A stretch of DNA of 64,000 nucleotides from Dimorphilus gyrociliatus (GCA_904063045.1 CAJFCJ010000022.1:1-64000); one strand, 5' to 3'; positions 1-12,409 are shown, numbered from the stretch's first letter. Numbers and translations are program-made. The notes: generated from the sequence alone by a model not told the origin.

Positions 1-395
1 AAAATAAGAATCTATAAAAGCCTATTGGAAAATATTCTTTTCCATTCAAAAAAATGGAAAAAAATATTTGACCTCCGTAAACGAGTAATTCCTGGGCAAC
101 GTTCAAGAATTTAATTTTTTAATGGATGTGTATATTCCGTATTTTGGGATTTAAAAATGCGAAAAAAACGAAGTGTTAAAAATTTCAACATACCAGCTTC
201 GAACAGGTCGGCAATAACGCTTCCCCAATCAGTGACGTATATCTCCCAAACTTTTTCCTCCTTTCGGCGAATTATATAATTCATCTATAGTCAATGGTGA
301 AAATGAAGTCTCCGAAAAAGTTTTATCTCTAATCTCCATTCCTTCTTTCTTACGTTTCCGTGACTCGAGTGACGACGATTCCCTCTACGGTTCGA

Positions 396-405
396 AGGGG
401 GCGCT
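396..405 (+). promoter_or_regulatory. CTCF-like core AGGGGGCGCT
   Basis: AGGGGGCGCT matches the degenerate core AGRKGGCRSY known for animal CTCF. It is the first of three same-orientation matches within about 1.2 kb. Only the core is visible; binding is inferred. Confidence 0.3.
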
Positions 406-1381
406 GTCTAACTTTTTAGAGAGGAGGGGGTAAAAAGCGACCACCACGTGACTTGAACGCCGTATAGGAACAATGGTCTATTTGGTTGGGGAGCGCGACT
501 AATCGACCACAAAAAGGATTGTAATTGAGTTCTGCTGATGCGCAATGTTACTGTCTGTTTCCTTTCTATATTTTTAAAGATGATAAAAGAAAAGGAAGTT
601 TTCCCTTATCCGCTTCATAAATATGGGTGGAGTTTGATTTTTGGTTGATCTGTTCAAGAAAAGCTGCTAATTTCACCTCAGTGGGAGTTTAATAACAGTA
701 ATGGCGATTTGATGTATATATTAGGGGTCTAATTTTGTCTTGAGCATATTGCATGGGTATTACCTAAGGCATTTCCCCCACCCTTAGAAAATAAGAGTGA
801 ATTGCGTATCATAAATAATTATATACATTTTACTCCACAAGAATCACACTGCTTGACCAAACAGAACGCATCTCATTATATATCTTAGAGATTGAAACAT
901 TGTTGATAACAGATAGGAAAGTTTCACATTAAATAAATATTATATAGTCACTTCCTTGAACGTCTCTGTTGTTTAATAAATAAAACACTTTATTATCTGT
1001 TCTTATGTAATAGTGTATACTTTCTTATCAGTTGTATTCTGTTGAATAGAAAGTAAGTGACAGAGACCTACTCTATCTAGTCTATAATTTAGATTGTATT
1101 ATTAAGAAGTAAAAAACTTTTGGAAGAGAGCAGAAAGAGAGTAGAGAGACTTTTACTCTTTAACTCTCCTTCTCCTCCTTATCCGATATTCTTTCTTTCT
1201 CTTAAAACTTCAATATCAAAACATAAACAAAAAACAACTTTTAAAAAGACAAATAACATATTTTATTTTACTCTATTTGCTCTCTTGAGGATGATAATAT
1301 CGGTTAAAAGTTTACTATCAGAGGTTTCGTTCAACTTTTCATTAGGTCATACGACCCCAACAGGACAAGGTTGCAAAGTAT

Positions 1382-1391
1382 AGATGGCGCT
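1382..1391 (+). promoter_or_regulatory. CTCF-like core AGATGGCGCT
   Basis: AGATGGCGCT is the second match to AGRKGGCRSY, in the same orientation as the first. Flanks are AT-rich and add no support. Confidence 0.25.
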
Positions 1392-1560
1392 AATTACCAC
1401 TTAGTGGACATCTATTGGTTGAATATGAATTAATAGCATTAACGAAAGGGATTATCATTGAAAACACAAATGACGATAGTAATATTGAAAATTAATTAAT
1501 TGACCCATAAGTAATAGATATAATAAAGGAGGCAAAAAAAATACCCCGTTATTGAAATCT

Positions 1561-1570
1561 AGGTGGCGCT
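1561..1570 (+). promoter_or_regulatory. CTCF-like core AGGTGGCGCT
   Basis: AGGTGGCGCT is the third match and also resembles the insect CTCF core AGGTGGCGC. It lies 179 bp from the second site. Confidence 0.3.
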
Positions 1571-2117
1571 CTAGTAGATATTTTTGAAATTTTGAAAAGA
1601 TTGTACTTGGTAATAGTTTATTAAAGAAAGATCAGATATATAATTAAAGTTATTTAAAAATTAGCACTTGGAAAAAATATGCAATTAAAATTGTTCTAGT
1701 TTTGTATTTTTCATATTTTGAAATATTAATATTCATATAATTTATATTTTTTACCGTTAAAAAAATCAACTAAATACTGCGAGGCACGTGCCCCGCATAA
1801 AAAATAACCCTGAGGTGAAACAATACGCGCTATGGGCCTCACGTAATAAATTAGTCCCAAATTTTCATCATTAAATACTTATGAATTATTTATTTATTTG
1901 TTGATTAGATGACTTAAGAAGGGAAATTTGAAATGTAAACGGAGGAAAAAACATTATCTAATGTTAAATAGCGCCTTAAGGATGATTTTAAGAAATTAAT
2001 TCATTAGCGTAGGCCTATTATGTAAGACGCTTGTTTTTTTGGCGGGTAAAACGGGCCTATTTTTTATTTTTTTTAACGTCTGTTATCATTAGTACGCATA
2101 TTGTTTTCCTGGACAAA

Positions 2118-2515
2118 ATGGAGATGAGACCATCGAACTACCGTGCTTTTAATTTGTGGGAGAATTCGTGGCCACTAGATCTTTGGCCAGAAGTGGTTGA
2201 GAAAACTAAAGGAGCAGTGGTGGAACCAATCCAACGGTTTAGTAAAACTTTTATTCCAATGGCTAATACATCATACCACCCTATAATCAATCAGAAGCCA
2301 TTTGTCATATTTGCATTCTTAATTAACTTTCCCTTTCATTTTTCTCTTTCAGCCGACCAACTATTATTTGCACATTCTGCAATGGTCCAAACCATACTAG
2401 GAAGAGCTGCTATGTCCTGAAGCAGACACTCTGTCCTATTTGTCTGAAAAATGGTCACACACTCAGACATTGTAATTTTTATAAAATCCGGAGCGTCTTC
2501 GTCAAATGGTCTTAA
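2118..2515 (+). CDS. Possible compact Nanos-like CCHC zinc-finger protein (gene model incomplete)
   Basis: The exon beginning at 2,353, after a pyrimidine-rich tract and CAG, reads into two back-to-back C-x2-C-x4-H-x4-C fingers and stops at 2,513-2,515. The second half (CxVLxxxxCPICxxxGHTxxxC) resembles the second half of the Nanos RNA-binding finger, while the first half is shorter than in known Nanos. An upstream open frame from ATG 2,118 to about 2,303 looks protein-like and Trp-rich, but the obvious donor (GT at 2,304) does not join it in phase. Weaker donors at 2,156, 2,168 or 2,237 would. The alternative is a generic zinc-knuckle protein or a decayed copy. Nanos proteins are translational repressors of germ-line and stem cells; that role here is only a suggestion. 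Confidence 0.35.
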
Positions 2516-3399
2516 GCTACTGGGCATCTCTACCAGTGTCTGTTCAGATGTCTCTATCACAAAGGGCACTTGACGCCGGCGTCTACGACGTATTTCCGAT
2601 AACTTTTAACGAGACACTTTTAAACATGGCTCGAGACCCGAAGTTTGCGGTTATAGCGTCGCATCGGCCGTTCGCCATACTTACAGCGAAAGTAAGTATT
2701 TTTCAATAGAAACTATCATTTTCTAATGTTAAGTCTTTGAAGTTGAGCAATATTTGCTCTGCTACCAACAGATTATTATTTGGCGCTCTACCATTAGAAG
2801 GCAGACATTTACAACTTCATTCAGATATCCGCCATTTTATAAGTAAGCATAACTTAGTATAACGTAGTGTTTAGTTTACAAACTTGCATAAACTTTCTAT
2901 TTCGCCTGATATTGTTATATTGTTTAAAGACAAACAGCTTCTTTAGTTTTCTATAACTCATATATATCTTTATCTTTCCGTTTAGTGCTTCTCATCTTTT
3001 TCATTCATATATTGTGCCTGCTTGCTTATATGAATAAAATACATCTTTGCTTTAGTTTTTCACATATTCCTACATTAAGCAAGTTTATTAAATATTTTTT
3101 TTTTAAAAAAAACGACACGTATAAACACAGCAAAAAAAAAAACCCAGATAATATGATTAATGTTTGTTTATATGACATCAAACAACTTTCTTTTTTTTAA
3201 AAAGCGTCTAAAAATTCTAATTATAATTATTTTTAAAAAAAAACATATTATACTTTGTTTGACAACGATATTTTCACTTTTCTGTCGGTATATTTTAAGT
3301 TAATCTTGAACTTCGGCGTCTAGAAGGTAAGATTGAATCAAGTCTGTGGTAGTTTGTTAATCTCCTTCCATTTAGTACCCTCTTCACTATTTGGAATAA
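2516..3399. other. Intergenic region with one strong splice donor
   Basis: A consensus donor GTAAGT starts at 2,692, after a CpG-richer stretch (2,560-2,690) containing the 12-bp palindrome GACGCCGGCGTC. It could end a 5' untranslated exon or another exon of the finger gene, but no matching downstream exon was recognised. From 2,900 to 3,399 the DNA is AT-rich and featureless. Confidence 0.4.
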
Positions 3400-6300
3400 T
3401 TAGTTCATATTGTAAAGGCATTGTGTAAATTGTAAATGATAAGAGATAAAATAATTACTAGAAATCTTCTTTCTTCTTCTCTCTCTCCTCCAACATTCAA
3501 CACCTCTGCAGGCTTTAAGACTTTCTAACGATTCAATTAGTTGTTGAAGACGAGACGGTGTTAAATTTCGAATAGCGTTCACCAACTGTAAATAAACATT
3601 GAGATAGTACTAATTAATTAGACCATAGGCCTTTTAATTAGCTAAAAGTATAAAACTAATTTATTGCTTGTGTATCATTTATGCAAATAAAGGTAGATAA
3701 ACACTTTAGTAGGAAATGGCTGTTTTGCGTACGTGATAGTATTCAAAATATGTAACATTTGATAAAAAACGGAATTATAGAAATATTATGCAATAAAGTT
3801 ATTTTTAATTCGATGTGTATATGCTTGCAAAATGCAAGGATCCACGAGAATCCGTTTAAGATTTATCGGTGAACGAACTGTCGATGACCTGAAGTATGAA
3901 GTCATTGAACTTCTACGCTAGGTCGTACAAATGTTTCGGTGTCTTGGGAGAACCTACCGCCCCTATATGTAATAATAAATTAACCTCGTCCATAATAAAA
4001 AAATATTTATATCAAGGTCAACGGACTATTTAGAGAGTTACTACAGATATGGAGTACTACATTCAATTAATTCATGAACCAGGCTAAAAAAGAATAAAAT
4101 ATTAAAGTGAAAAGATCAACGACTCTGCTGTCGAATGAATAATGATTTTAGTACGATTGAATAAAATTGAGTGTTTTTCTATTCTTAAAAAAATTAGTAA
4201 TGATAGAATGATATAAAGTATTTTAAATAGGCTTCTATTTTTATACCTGATGCGGATCCTTTTGAAAGTCATAATAACTGTAGAACCCAGTGATAAACTC
4301 GCAAAATAGGAAATTATGAGTGTCATTTACGGTCCTCAGACACCAATATGTATTGTTATTAGCATTCGAACAAAAACATATTGGATCCACTGAAATTGAA
4401 GAAAAAGGAGGCAAATTGTTAATGTATTTGATAGATGATTTAAAAATTTTTCAATATTCTATTTAACGCTAGAACTAATTACGATTCCAAAATGGTGCCG
4501 TGGTCCAATGCTTATTATCCATATAATGACATTCAACACCGGTTACTGTACAAGAAGGATGTTGCCGTCTAGGTAGTTTTCTCTTTCTTTTCCTATGTTG
4601 GCGAATCCTTGAGCTTCGTCTGGTTCTAACTAGATTAAAATACCAAGTCTTGCGTCAATACTACAAATGATGAGATTCAAATAAAAATTGCTTTTTTTTA
4701 ATTTTCTCGGAATCATCTATTGTTTTTATGATAGTTTAATTATTATATATAAATAAATAGTCGCTCCATCTGTCGCTCTTTTCCATTTCGCCAATCCAAT
4801 AATATTCAAAAGTCATTGGGTAAAGCTTAAAACTCATCTTACAGTCATATACACTTATAGCAATCGTCTACACACCTCTAAATTTACTTAATAAAGGCGT
4901 AATATGTATAATTTGATCATTTAATTTCAAAAACCTCTGTTATTTTAACAGCAAAGTTCAACAGTGTAAAAAGAAAAGAAAGGAATAGAATTTATAAAAT
5001 AAGAGTAATAAGATTAACAAAATAATTCACTTACTTTTCCATAAAGGTTCGGTTTTCCAATGCTCTCTGTCATGTTCAAAACATTTCATCCCTTTTTCGT
5101 CGCATTCTATTCTTCTCTTTGGTCTGATCGATCGTGTTTTTCTTCTTTTTCGATTACAATTACAAGTTTTTGCCATTGCCATCAGCTTCTTTTGAAATTT
5201 CTCCTGATTCTCCTTAAAAGCTTGACTATTTGTCTCATTAACAATCCGCTTAAAATCTCTTACATTTGTTCTTATAATTCGTAAAAGTCTCTTATTGATT
5301 AATTTATGCTTTTTACATTTTCTCAATAAACAATTAGATATTTCTGAGAAATTTGGGCAACGTTCTACTGTTAATTCGCCAAACTGATCCTTGACGCAAC
5401 GAAAGCCTCTATTAGTTGTACAGGGACCGTTATATTCTAATCTCTTGCAGACAACCTTTTTGCGTTCTTTTTTGCTAAGATAAAGATTTTTTTTTGCCTC
5501 TAATTTATCCCTTAGGCCTCTGTTTTTATCCGTTAGCTTTCTGTAAGTTAAGTAAAAATAGTTTGAAATCTAATTGGATTACAGTAATAATTAAAGCACA
5601 TATGAAACAGAGAACAAACCCTCTTTCAATTAGAATAGTGTGTCTCCACCCATTTTTTCTCTTAACAGCATTTCTGCCATCCTTTTTGATATAATTTGCC
5701 TTTGCCTTCGCCTTCGCGAACAAATGCAATATTGATCTACCATCCATACCGCTTGGGGTTTCAACTCCCCCAATGTCCAAAAGTGTGGGAGCTATATCCT
5801 CGTTAACAATTATATCTTCAAAAATTGAATTTGTAGGAACACCGGGACCCCTGATATAAAACGGTACTCGAATATCGAATTCATATGGCATTGCTTTGCC
5901 CTAAAAGTACTTCGTAAGTTAGAATATACAACTAATTAATTATAAATACAATACGATCTTATGAATAATGTAATTAAAGTGCCTTGATTTTAACGACTTG
6001 ATTCTGACTTACGACGTACTTTTAAAAGACCAAATTGACCCAAATGATATCCATGATCGGACGTGTAGATAATATATGTTTCGTCTAATATATTAAGCTG
6101 CACCAGGGTGTCGTAAATCTCTTTCACTAGCTCGTCTACACTCTGTAGAGTTTGTAGACGCTTACGCTGTAGAGTATTTGTGAAGCTTTTTTGTATAGGT
6201 TTCATCTTGCCTACATATTGCAAAATCCATTGTTTATCTGGATTAGGAGCATAATTCCAAGCTGCTGTATGATGATCCGTATTATTTGCGAACATATGTC

Positions 6301-6755
6301 TATGTCGTTCGGCAGCGTCTTCCGGACCATGTGGAGCTGGAACTGCTGCTACAGCCAAAAAAGGCTGCTTATTAGAATTTCTGACACTATCTTTAATAAA
6401 ACTAATTGTTTCTCTCTTAATAACATCTGTAAAATAATCACTTTCTTCACTACCATAATGAACCAATGAGCCGTTTCGTCGAACTTTATAATTATAAAAT
6501 TTTGAATTTTTATATAATCCCATCCAATTATCCCATCCAGGAGGAGTATAATTGCCTAAATATTTATTTAAATACTTTCCAATGTAGGACGTTCTATAAT
6601 TAGCAACATCCTGTAAATAAGTTGCAAACGTTTTCTTTTCATGAATCTGTTTTAGAGAGTAAAAAAGAAAATTTATTAAATTATAAGCAATCCCTTATCA
6701 GTACGATTAAATTATATTCTTAAAATAGTTATATCATACATATAAGTATATATAC

Positions 6756-6815
<60 letters not shown>

Positions 6816-7445
6816 CAAGTATATAATACTGTCAATTTTCTGTATTGTTCAAGTAAAGTTTTTAATAAGGAAACTATTTTGAGAAAGTTATATTAATTCA
6901 ATTGTACTTTTTGCACTGAGAGCCTATTCTTTGTTTAGAAAACAACTACGGTATTCTGTAATTATCTTAACTAACTTGTTTAAATTCTCTCTATATATTA
7001 GAAATATACATACATACATACATACATCTTTAATATATACTGTATATTAAGTACTTGTATAAATTTACGTATAACAAAATAGAATTGTTAAAATTCTAGA
7101 CGCGCTAACTTTGCAATTATAAAAGGGCTTTGATAGTAATTAATTTGAAACCTGTCTCCATTCTGTGCCAGTACAGTTATCATTGTTTGTGTAGACATTG
7201 TGATTATGCACGTACATTCCAGTTAGAAATGATGAACGAGAAGGGCAACACATCGGAGTTGAAACGTAAGCGTGTGAAAATTCAGACCCTTCCTTCATTA
7301 TCTGTCGAGTTCGATGCATAGTTTTCATTGATCCTAATTCTGCATCCTGATCGTCAGTCACGATGAGAACTATATTGGGTCGATTAGCAAGTACTTGTTG
7401 CAAAAGAAGAAAAATCACGACGTATGCAATTATTCCAAACATCAT
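3400..7445 (-). CDS. SULF: Extracellular heparan sulfate 6-O-endosulfatase (SULF1/2 family)
   Basis: Seven exons join in phase: 7445-7152, 6646-6020, 5900-5620, 5540-5035, 4629-4483, 4389-4247, 3585-3400, giving 727 residues (vertebrate SULFs are about 870). ATG 7,445 is chosen because it opens a hydrophobic signal peptide (residues 1-20); a longer frame begins only at TTG. The sulfatase core starts at residue 22 and contains the formylglycine motif CCPSR (Cys66) after TPM. Exon 2 carries the APHGPED and [11 protein letters not shown] segments. A basic, Cys-containing hydrophilic domain follows, then the conserved C-terminal domain with [13 protein letters not shown] and FLFCEF. Known family members trim 6-O-sulfates from extracellular heparan sulfate and tune growth-factor signalling. 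Exon 5 repeats the motif that ends exon 4 and is phase-symmetric (see findings). The gene is head to head with SUDS3. Confidence 0.93.
6762..6812. repeat. (TA)n microsatellite in SULF intron 1
   Basis: About 51 bp of uninterrupted TA dinucleotide inside the first SULF intron (7,151-6,647). A short TACA-type repeat lies nearby at 7,006-7,027. Likely polymorphic in length. Confidence 0.95.
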
Positions 7446-7733
7446 TAGCCTTAAATGCAAAATTTCTCACTGTTCTTATTGAACCTGCATCCTTCATTTA
7501 AATGGAAAAAATTTGTAAAGTAAACATCGTTGATTACTAACAGATGCACTTTTCCATGGGTATTCGTACTTTAAGCGAATAGGATTACCAATCCGCCATT
7601 TTGATTTTACGGTTTTATCTTTTGTACGACATCTACCGGAAGTGGAAATAGATGTATTTACCTCTACCTTGGTTCGCAAGCGTTTCATTTAAACAGCGTA
7701 TAATTTTAGAGATATTCACGTAACTACGGTAAA
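7446..7733. promoter_or_regulatory. Bidirectional SULF/SUDS3 promoter region
   Basis: Only 288 bp separate the two start codons, which point away from each other. The interval contains CCGCCATTTTG (7,593-7,603), a good match to the YY1 core, and ACCGGAAGTG (7,635-7,644), a classic ETS/GABP-type site. Both are typical of TATA-less housekeeping promoters. Factor identity is inferred from motif similarity only. Confidence 0.55.
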
Positions 7734-9253
7734 ATGGAAAGAGACGATGATACTTCAAGTAGTGATATAGGTGAGCATTATTCTTCGAGTACTATTAAAG
7801 ATTATTTGGTTTCAATCTTCATCAAATTTAAGAATTGATAGCAGTGACCAATGCCATTAGATGATAAATTCTGATGATTCTATTGCAATTTCATTTATAA
7901 ATTAAGCAATATTTTGTAGATCATAAGCACAAACAAATCCAGTAATGGAAAATGGTCAAAGAAATGCCGTAAATTAGTTTATGCTTAAGTTATATTTGAC
8001 GTCTCTTTTTTGACATTGGCCGTCGTACTCAAGCCATGAATTCGATCGAAACAAGTCGTCTCTGCACTAAAGAGAATTATTAAAAGCTTTTCCGATGTTT
8101 AACTTTATCGAGGTAGAAAGATTTTATAAAAATAATGGTTTATCCAAAACCTCTTATAATAATCAATAAAAAAATTATAAATCAAACTCTTTCTGGAAGG
8201 AATTACTAGCAACATAATAATGAGAAACTAATGAAAAGCTTAGATTTTTCAGGATCGAAAATATAATTAATATTTTATAAAAATTATCTCTCGATACAGA
8301 AAGTAGCGGCTGGCAAGACGACGCCTCAGAGCAAGTGTCTAATGGTGAAGACACCGAGGACGCAAGTGAAACTGAAGATCCGAAAGTAGAATATGAATTC
8401 ACTGAGATGAAAGAGCAAATGTATCAGCAAAAATTAGCCATGCTCAAGAGACAATTGCAGCAATTGGAAGAGGGCACTTTGCCAGAATATGTTAGAAAAC
8501 TCCGTAAAATCGACCAAGCTTATCAGGTGACCATCGCTGCTGTTAAATCTTTAATCGAGCATTAATTATTTTTTTTCACTCTAGGAGCGTTTAGAATTAA
8601 CGGAAGTCGCTAGAGAGTTGGAAATGGACCAGATAGAAGCAGAATATAGAATGGAAATGGACCGAGCTCAAACAGAATATGACGATGGCGTATTTCAATT
8701 ACGAGTTAACTTGCTACATGAATGGGAGGAGAAGAAAAAGAACCTTGAAATGGAAAAGCAATCTCTGGAACTATTGTCCGATAACGTCGAAATTAAACCC
8801 ATCGCCACAAGAAAGTTAAGGAGGAGACCCAACGATCCAGTTCCCCAAAATTCCGATAAGCGAAAGAAAATTACACCTGGCCAGGTCAACACTTTACTTG
8901 AAGAGAAACAAATTGCCGAAGATTTAAAACTTCTGAATAAACTATCTGGAAACTATAATAAAACAAAACCTCATCAGTACTCCCAACTGAGCAGCAATGC
9001 TGGCTTCTCAGACCACGGTCACATTTTCGACGCAAGAATAGACGAAGGAAAGCTCTACTACGATAAAAAATGCTTTCAAAGGGCCCAAAGCGTATTTGTT
9101 GAGACAAAAGAAGGAGGTAGAGTTCCAGGTGTTATAACAGCAATATCAAATCAAGATGTATGGGTGAAAAAACAAACTGAACAGAATAAAATGCGAATTA
9201 ATATCGTTCACTTGCAGAAAGGTAAGTACATTTTAAGAAAGAGATCACCTTAA
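7734..9253 (+). CDS. SUDS3: Sin3/HDAC corepressor subunit SDS3-like protein
   Basis: Three exons (7734-7770, 8300-8526, 8585-9253) give 310 residues. The N-terminus is acidic, followed by a long coiled coil that starts around [20 protein letters not shown], as in SDS3/BRMS1. The segment [13 protein letters not shown] is nearly invariant in SUDS3, and the C-terminus ([15 protein letters not shown] ... [12 protein letters not shown]) matches the family end. SDS3 proteins dimerise through the coiled coil and hold Sin3-HDAC complexes together in the nucleus. A GTAAGT in the last exon (9,221-9,226) looks like a donor, but reading through it gives the expected family C-terminus, so it is treated as coding. 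The first exon is tiny: 12 codons plus one base. Confidence 0.95.
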
Positions 9254-10041
9254 GTGCTCATTACGTCTGCAAATAGACAAGAAACGTAAAAAATAGTTCT
9301 CTTCATACATCTTGTAAAATATGGTTGGGAATCGGGAGAGAATGGGACAGGGAGGGATCTTTTTCGTTTGTTAATATTTTACCTGTGCTTGTTTTTATTA
9401 TAACTTAATAACTTCCTTTTGTTTTATTTTATTGTCGAATAAATACAATTTTTTATTCTTATAAATAGTTATACTCTGTTTGCCGATTTTGTATAAGTCT
9501 GAAAATACAAAAAATATCACTATTTCCCCCCTTTTTTTTCATTTATTTACTTTTTATCTAGTTTTTTTCTTCTATATTTTTTTTAAATAATAATTCTTTT
9601 TCTACAGTTGTAAGTATATTTTTATGTAAATTTTGAATTCAATTTTCATTTTGTAATAAATTTCATTTTAAATGAACTTATTATGCAATGATATAATCAA
9701 TTTCGCCGATTCTTTTATTAGTCCCTTGAATGACTCAACTGTAGTGTTAGGAAATTCCGTATTTTCCGAAATCGCAATTCTCTGCTTAGATTGTAGCTTC
9801 GAGCGGATCCTAGAATCCGTATACCTTTATTGCACAACATTAACAAAGGTTTTATGAAACCTCTATATATTCTAAATAACTTAAAGATTCGCAATTCGAT
9901 CACCGGGATATCTCCCGGTCACACTTTGGATAAGTAGAGTAATTAAAGTAAGTAATCGTTTTCGGGTAGTTTATATGTGCAATTTATAATCACGTGGCCA
10001 TCATTAGCAAAAGATTCTACTGAAAGATATCCAAAATATAC
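9254..10041. other. Intergenic region between SUDS3 and RIOK3
   Basis: An AATAAA signal near 9,438 probably serves SUDS3. The rest is T-rich and shows no gene; short frames at 9,672-9,903 on both strands have no recognisable content. Confidence 0.6.
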
Positions 10042-12409
10042 ATGGAGTCTACAGAGAATATTCAGAGCCCACCTGCAAAAGGCTGGGGTGCAGTTCCAAA
10101 AGCCCCAAATTGTTCATTTAAGGAGGTCATGAGCGAAGAGTTGGCGTTAGAATTGGAAAAAACTGCTATTAATTCTGCAACGTATGTATTAGTTTAAAAA
10201 AAACGAACAAACTAACAATAGCAGCAACAAAATTTCAATCATCAACATATGTTTTAATCTTTACTGTAGGAAAACTAAAATATGAATAATAATGAGTATT
10301 CAATTAAAGAAATCACTCTGGCGCACAATTATTTGCTATTTCCGTTTCCTTGGTTATTCCTCTCGAAAATTTTCTTCTAATTAGTACTACTCTGTAGGTT
10401 TTCTAAAAAATTTCCACGTTGCTGACTGACCAAATGGTATTTTACACATATATGCCAATAACAGTTAGTCACAGGATTTGTTAAATAAAAAAAACTCTGG
10501 CTGCCTAAAAACTCTAATACAAATCATTTTATTTAATCATTATTAACAAAGTGTTTTATTATATAAAGAAAAATTTGTGTGTTTACAATTTATTTTCATT
10601 TTAAAGGAATGAAAAGGACGACCTAGTTTGGATAGATTCGGAAAATAACGATACTACTAGTGATGAATTACTCGCAAGGCTTTTACAAAAGCAATTTGAC
10701 GATGAACAAAACGATATAATTTCGCGTCTGGACAACAAATATAATGGTCAAAGTAAAAGTAAGACTTGATAATAAACATTATCTAATTGATAAAATTGTC
10801 GCGAGCTATACTCTTATGCTAACAAATAAGATTGCGAAATTTAAGCTTCTTAACTGTTAATATCAATTTGAAAATAGCAAAGCTGAAATCGTGTATAAAA
10901 ATTTAATTATTTTCCGTAATTTTTAGTTACTATATCTCACGACAAATATAAAGTCAAAGTTGATGAATTAGATGATAGTTCTGATGACTATGAGGATTTT
11001 CCCTTGTGGCATGAAAAAGACAAAGTAGAACGGACTCCCCAATTTAATAAATCAGGAGTTAGCGGAAAGGGCACCAATATGATAACAAAACACGATGCTG
11101 ATTTGTGTGCAACGAAAAACGCAGCAAAGATGGATCATTTTCCCCCGGGAATGGGCATAGGAGACAGGACCGGAGTTAAATTACCAAATCACGTGTTTAA
11201 TAGCCTGAAAGTTCATTCAATGAGTGAAAATAAAAAAGCGAATCGATTACATGAGAAGAAAGAGCATTCGACAGCTGAAATGGCTGTAGATGAAAGAACT
11301 AGGCTTATTCTCTTTAAATTAGTCAATGCAGGGTGGCTGGAAGAGCTCCGCGGTTTGCTTAGCACTGGTAAAGAATCTGTTGTTTTACATGCTATTGGTG
11401 GCAAAATCGAGGAAACTGTAATACCATCCCAATGTGCTGTTAAGGTTTTCAAAACAACTTTAAGCGATTTTAAAAATAGAGCCATTTATGTCAAAGGCGA
11501 TGTTCGCTTTTTCAAAGATGAATTTAAAAAGCAAAACCCTAGAAAGATTCTTAAAATATGGGCAGATAAGGAAGCCGCTAATCTTAAGAGACTGGCACAT
11601 AACAACATTCCCTGTCCTTCATTTGTTACTTTGAAGAAACATGTACTAGTCATGTCTTTCATTGGTTCAGACGAAGGAGTTCCAGCTCCAACGCTTAAAG
11701 ATGCAAAATTAACGGGTTCCGATGCCGATTTGGCTTGGGAACAAGTTAGCAAATATTTAGAAATCATGTATCGCAATTGTAAAATAGTCCACGCCGATTT
11801 AAGTTCTTATAATTTACTTTGGAAAGACAAAACTGTCTTTGTCATTGACGTAGGCCAAGCCGTTGAAATTCTACATCCACTAGCCCATCAGTTCTTACTT
11901 AGAGATTGTCAGAATGTTATTAAGGTGAAAGCTGTTTACTTAGTCTTAAAGCTAATTTAAAGTGTTTCTTTTGTTAACAGTTTTTTAAAGGTTTAGGAGT
12001 AGACGATCTTCCGTCCCCTTATGAATTATTCAATGCAGTAACCGAATTAGATTTGAAAGGCGAAGGGGAAGAATTCCTTCAGCAAGTAAGTAATTTTGTG
12101 ACTTGTAATTGCTAGTATTTGCCAAAGTGTTACTTGTTTTTATCTTATTTGCATAATATCTTTTTGATATCGAGATAAGTGTAAGGGAAACAATTTTATC
12201 TACGGATTATATAAGATCTTAGCAGTCTAACTATATAGAAACATCTTTGAGTACTTCGACTTTTACAGTCTCTTCGTTTGATTGTCTTAAGTTTTCAATT
12301 ATGTTAACAGATTCAAGAGTATGAGAAGAGTGAAGAAAATCTACGATTAGGAGTTAGCAACAAAAATTTTGCCTTCGATTTCTTCTTCGATAAAGAAAAC
12401 AAATCATAA
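10042..12409 (+). CDS. RIOK3: RIO-family atypical protein kinase RIOK3
   Basis: Five exons (10042-10181, 10607-10758, 10927-11924, 11981-12085, 12311-12409) give 497 residues; human RIOK3 has 519. The N-terminal CSFKEVMSEELALELE segment is the RIOK3 signature missing from RIOK1/2. The RIO domain shows a flexible P-loop (STGKESVVLHA), the ATP-binding Lys in CAVKVFKTT, the catalytic loop HADLSSYNLLW and the metal-binding VIDVGQAVE, so all catalytic residues appear intact. RIOK3 acts in the cytoplasm on 40S ribosomal subunit maturation and, in vertebrates, innate immune signalling. ATG 10,042 was chosen because the following residues match the family N-terminus. Introns are 56-425 nt. Confidence 0.96.

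Larger units (their letters stand above)
1..2117. other. Left-end intergenic region, no gene recognised
   Basis: No reading frame here looks like a conserved protein. The longest frame, around 1,120-1,383, is low-complexity and unsupported. Around 230-480 the sequence is less AT-rich and contains a TGACG half-site, a CACGTG E-box near 445 and a G-rich patch. This could belong to a promoter or insulator of a gene to the left, but nothing proves it. Three copies of a CTCF-like core are listed separately. Confidence 0.5.

Noticed and set aside
1120-1383. Open frame of 87 codons
   Set aside because: Low-complexity Ser/Lys/Phe composition, no splice context and no recognisable motif.
7494-7688. 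Minus-strand frame of 64 codons upstream of SULF
   Set aside because: Lies in the bidirectional promoter and has no link in phase to the SULF signal peptide exon.
9221-9226. GTAAGT as a splice donor in the last SUDS3 exon
   Set aside because: Reading through gives the conserved SDS3 C-terminus and a stop at 9,253, so the site is most likely coding sequence.
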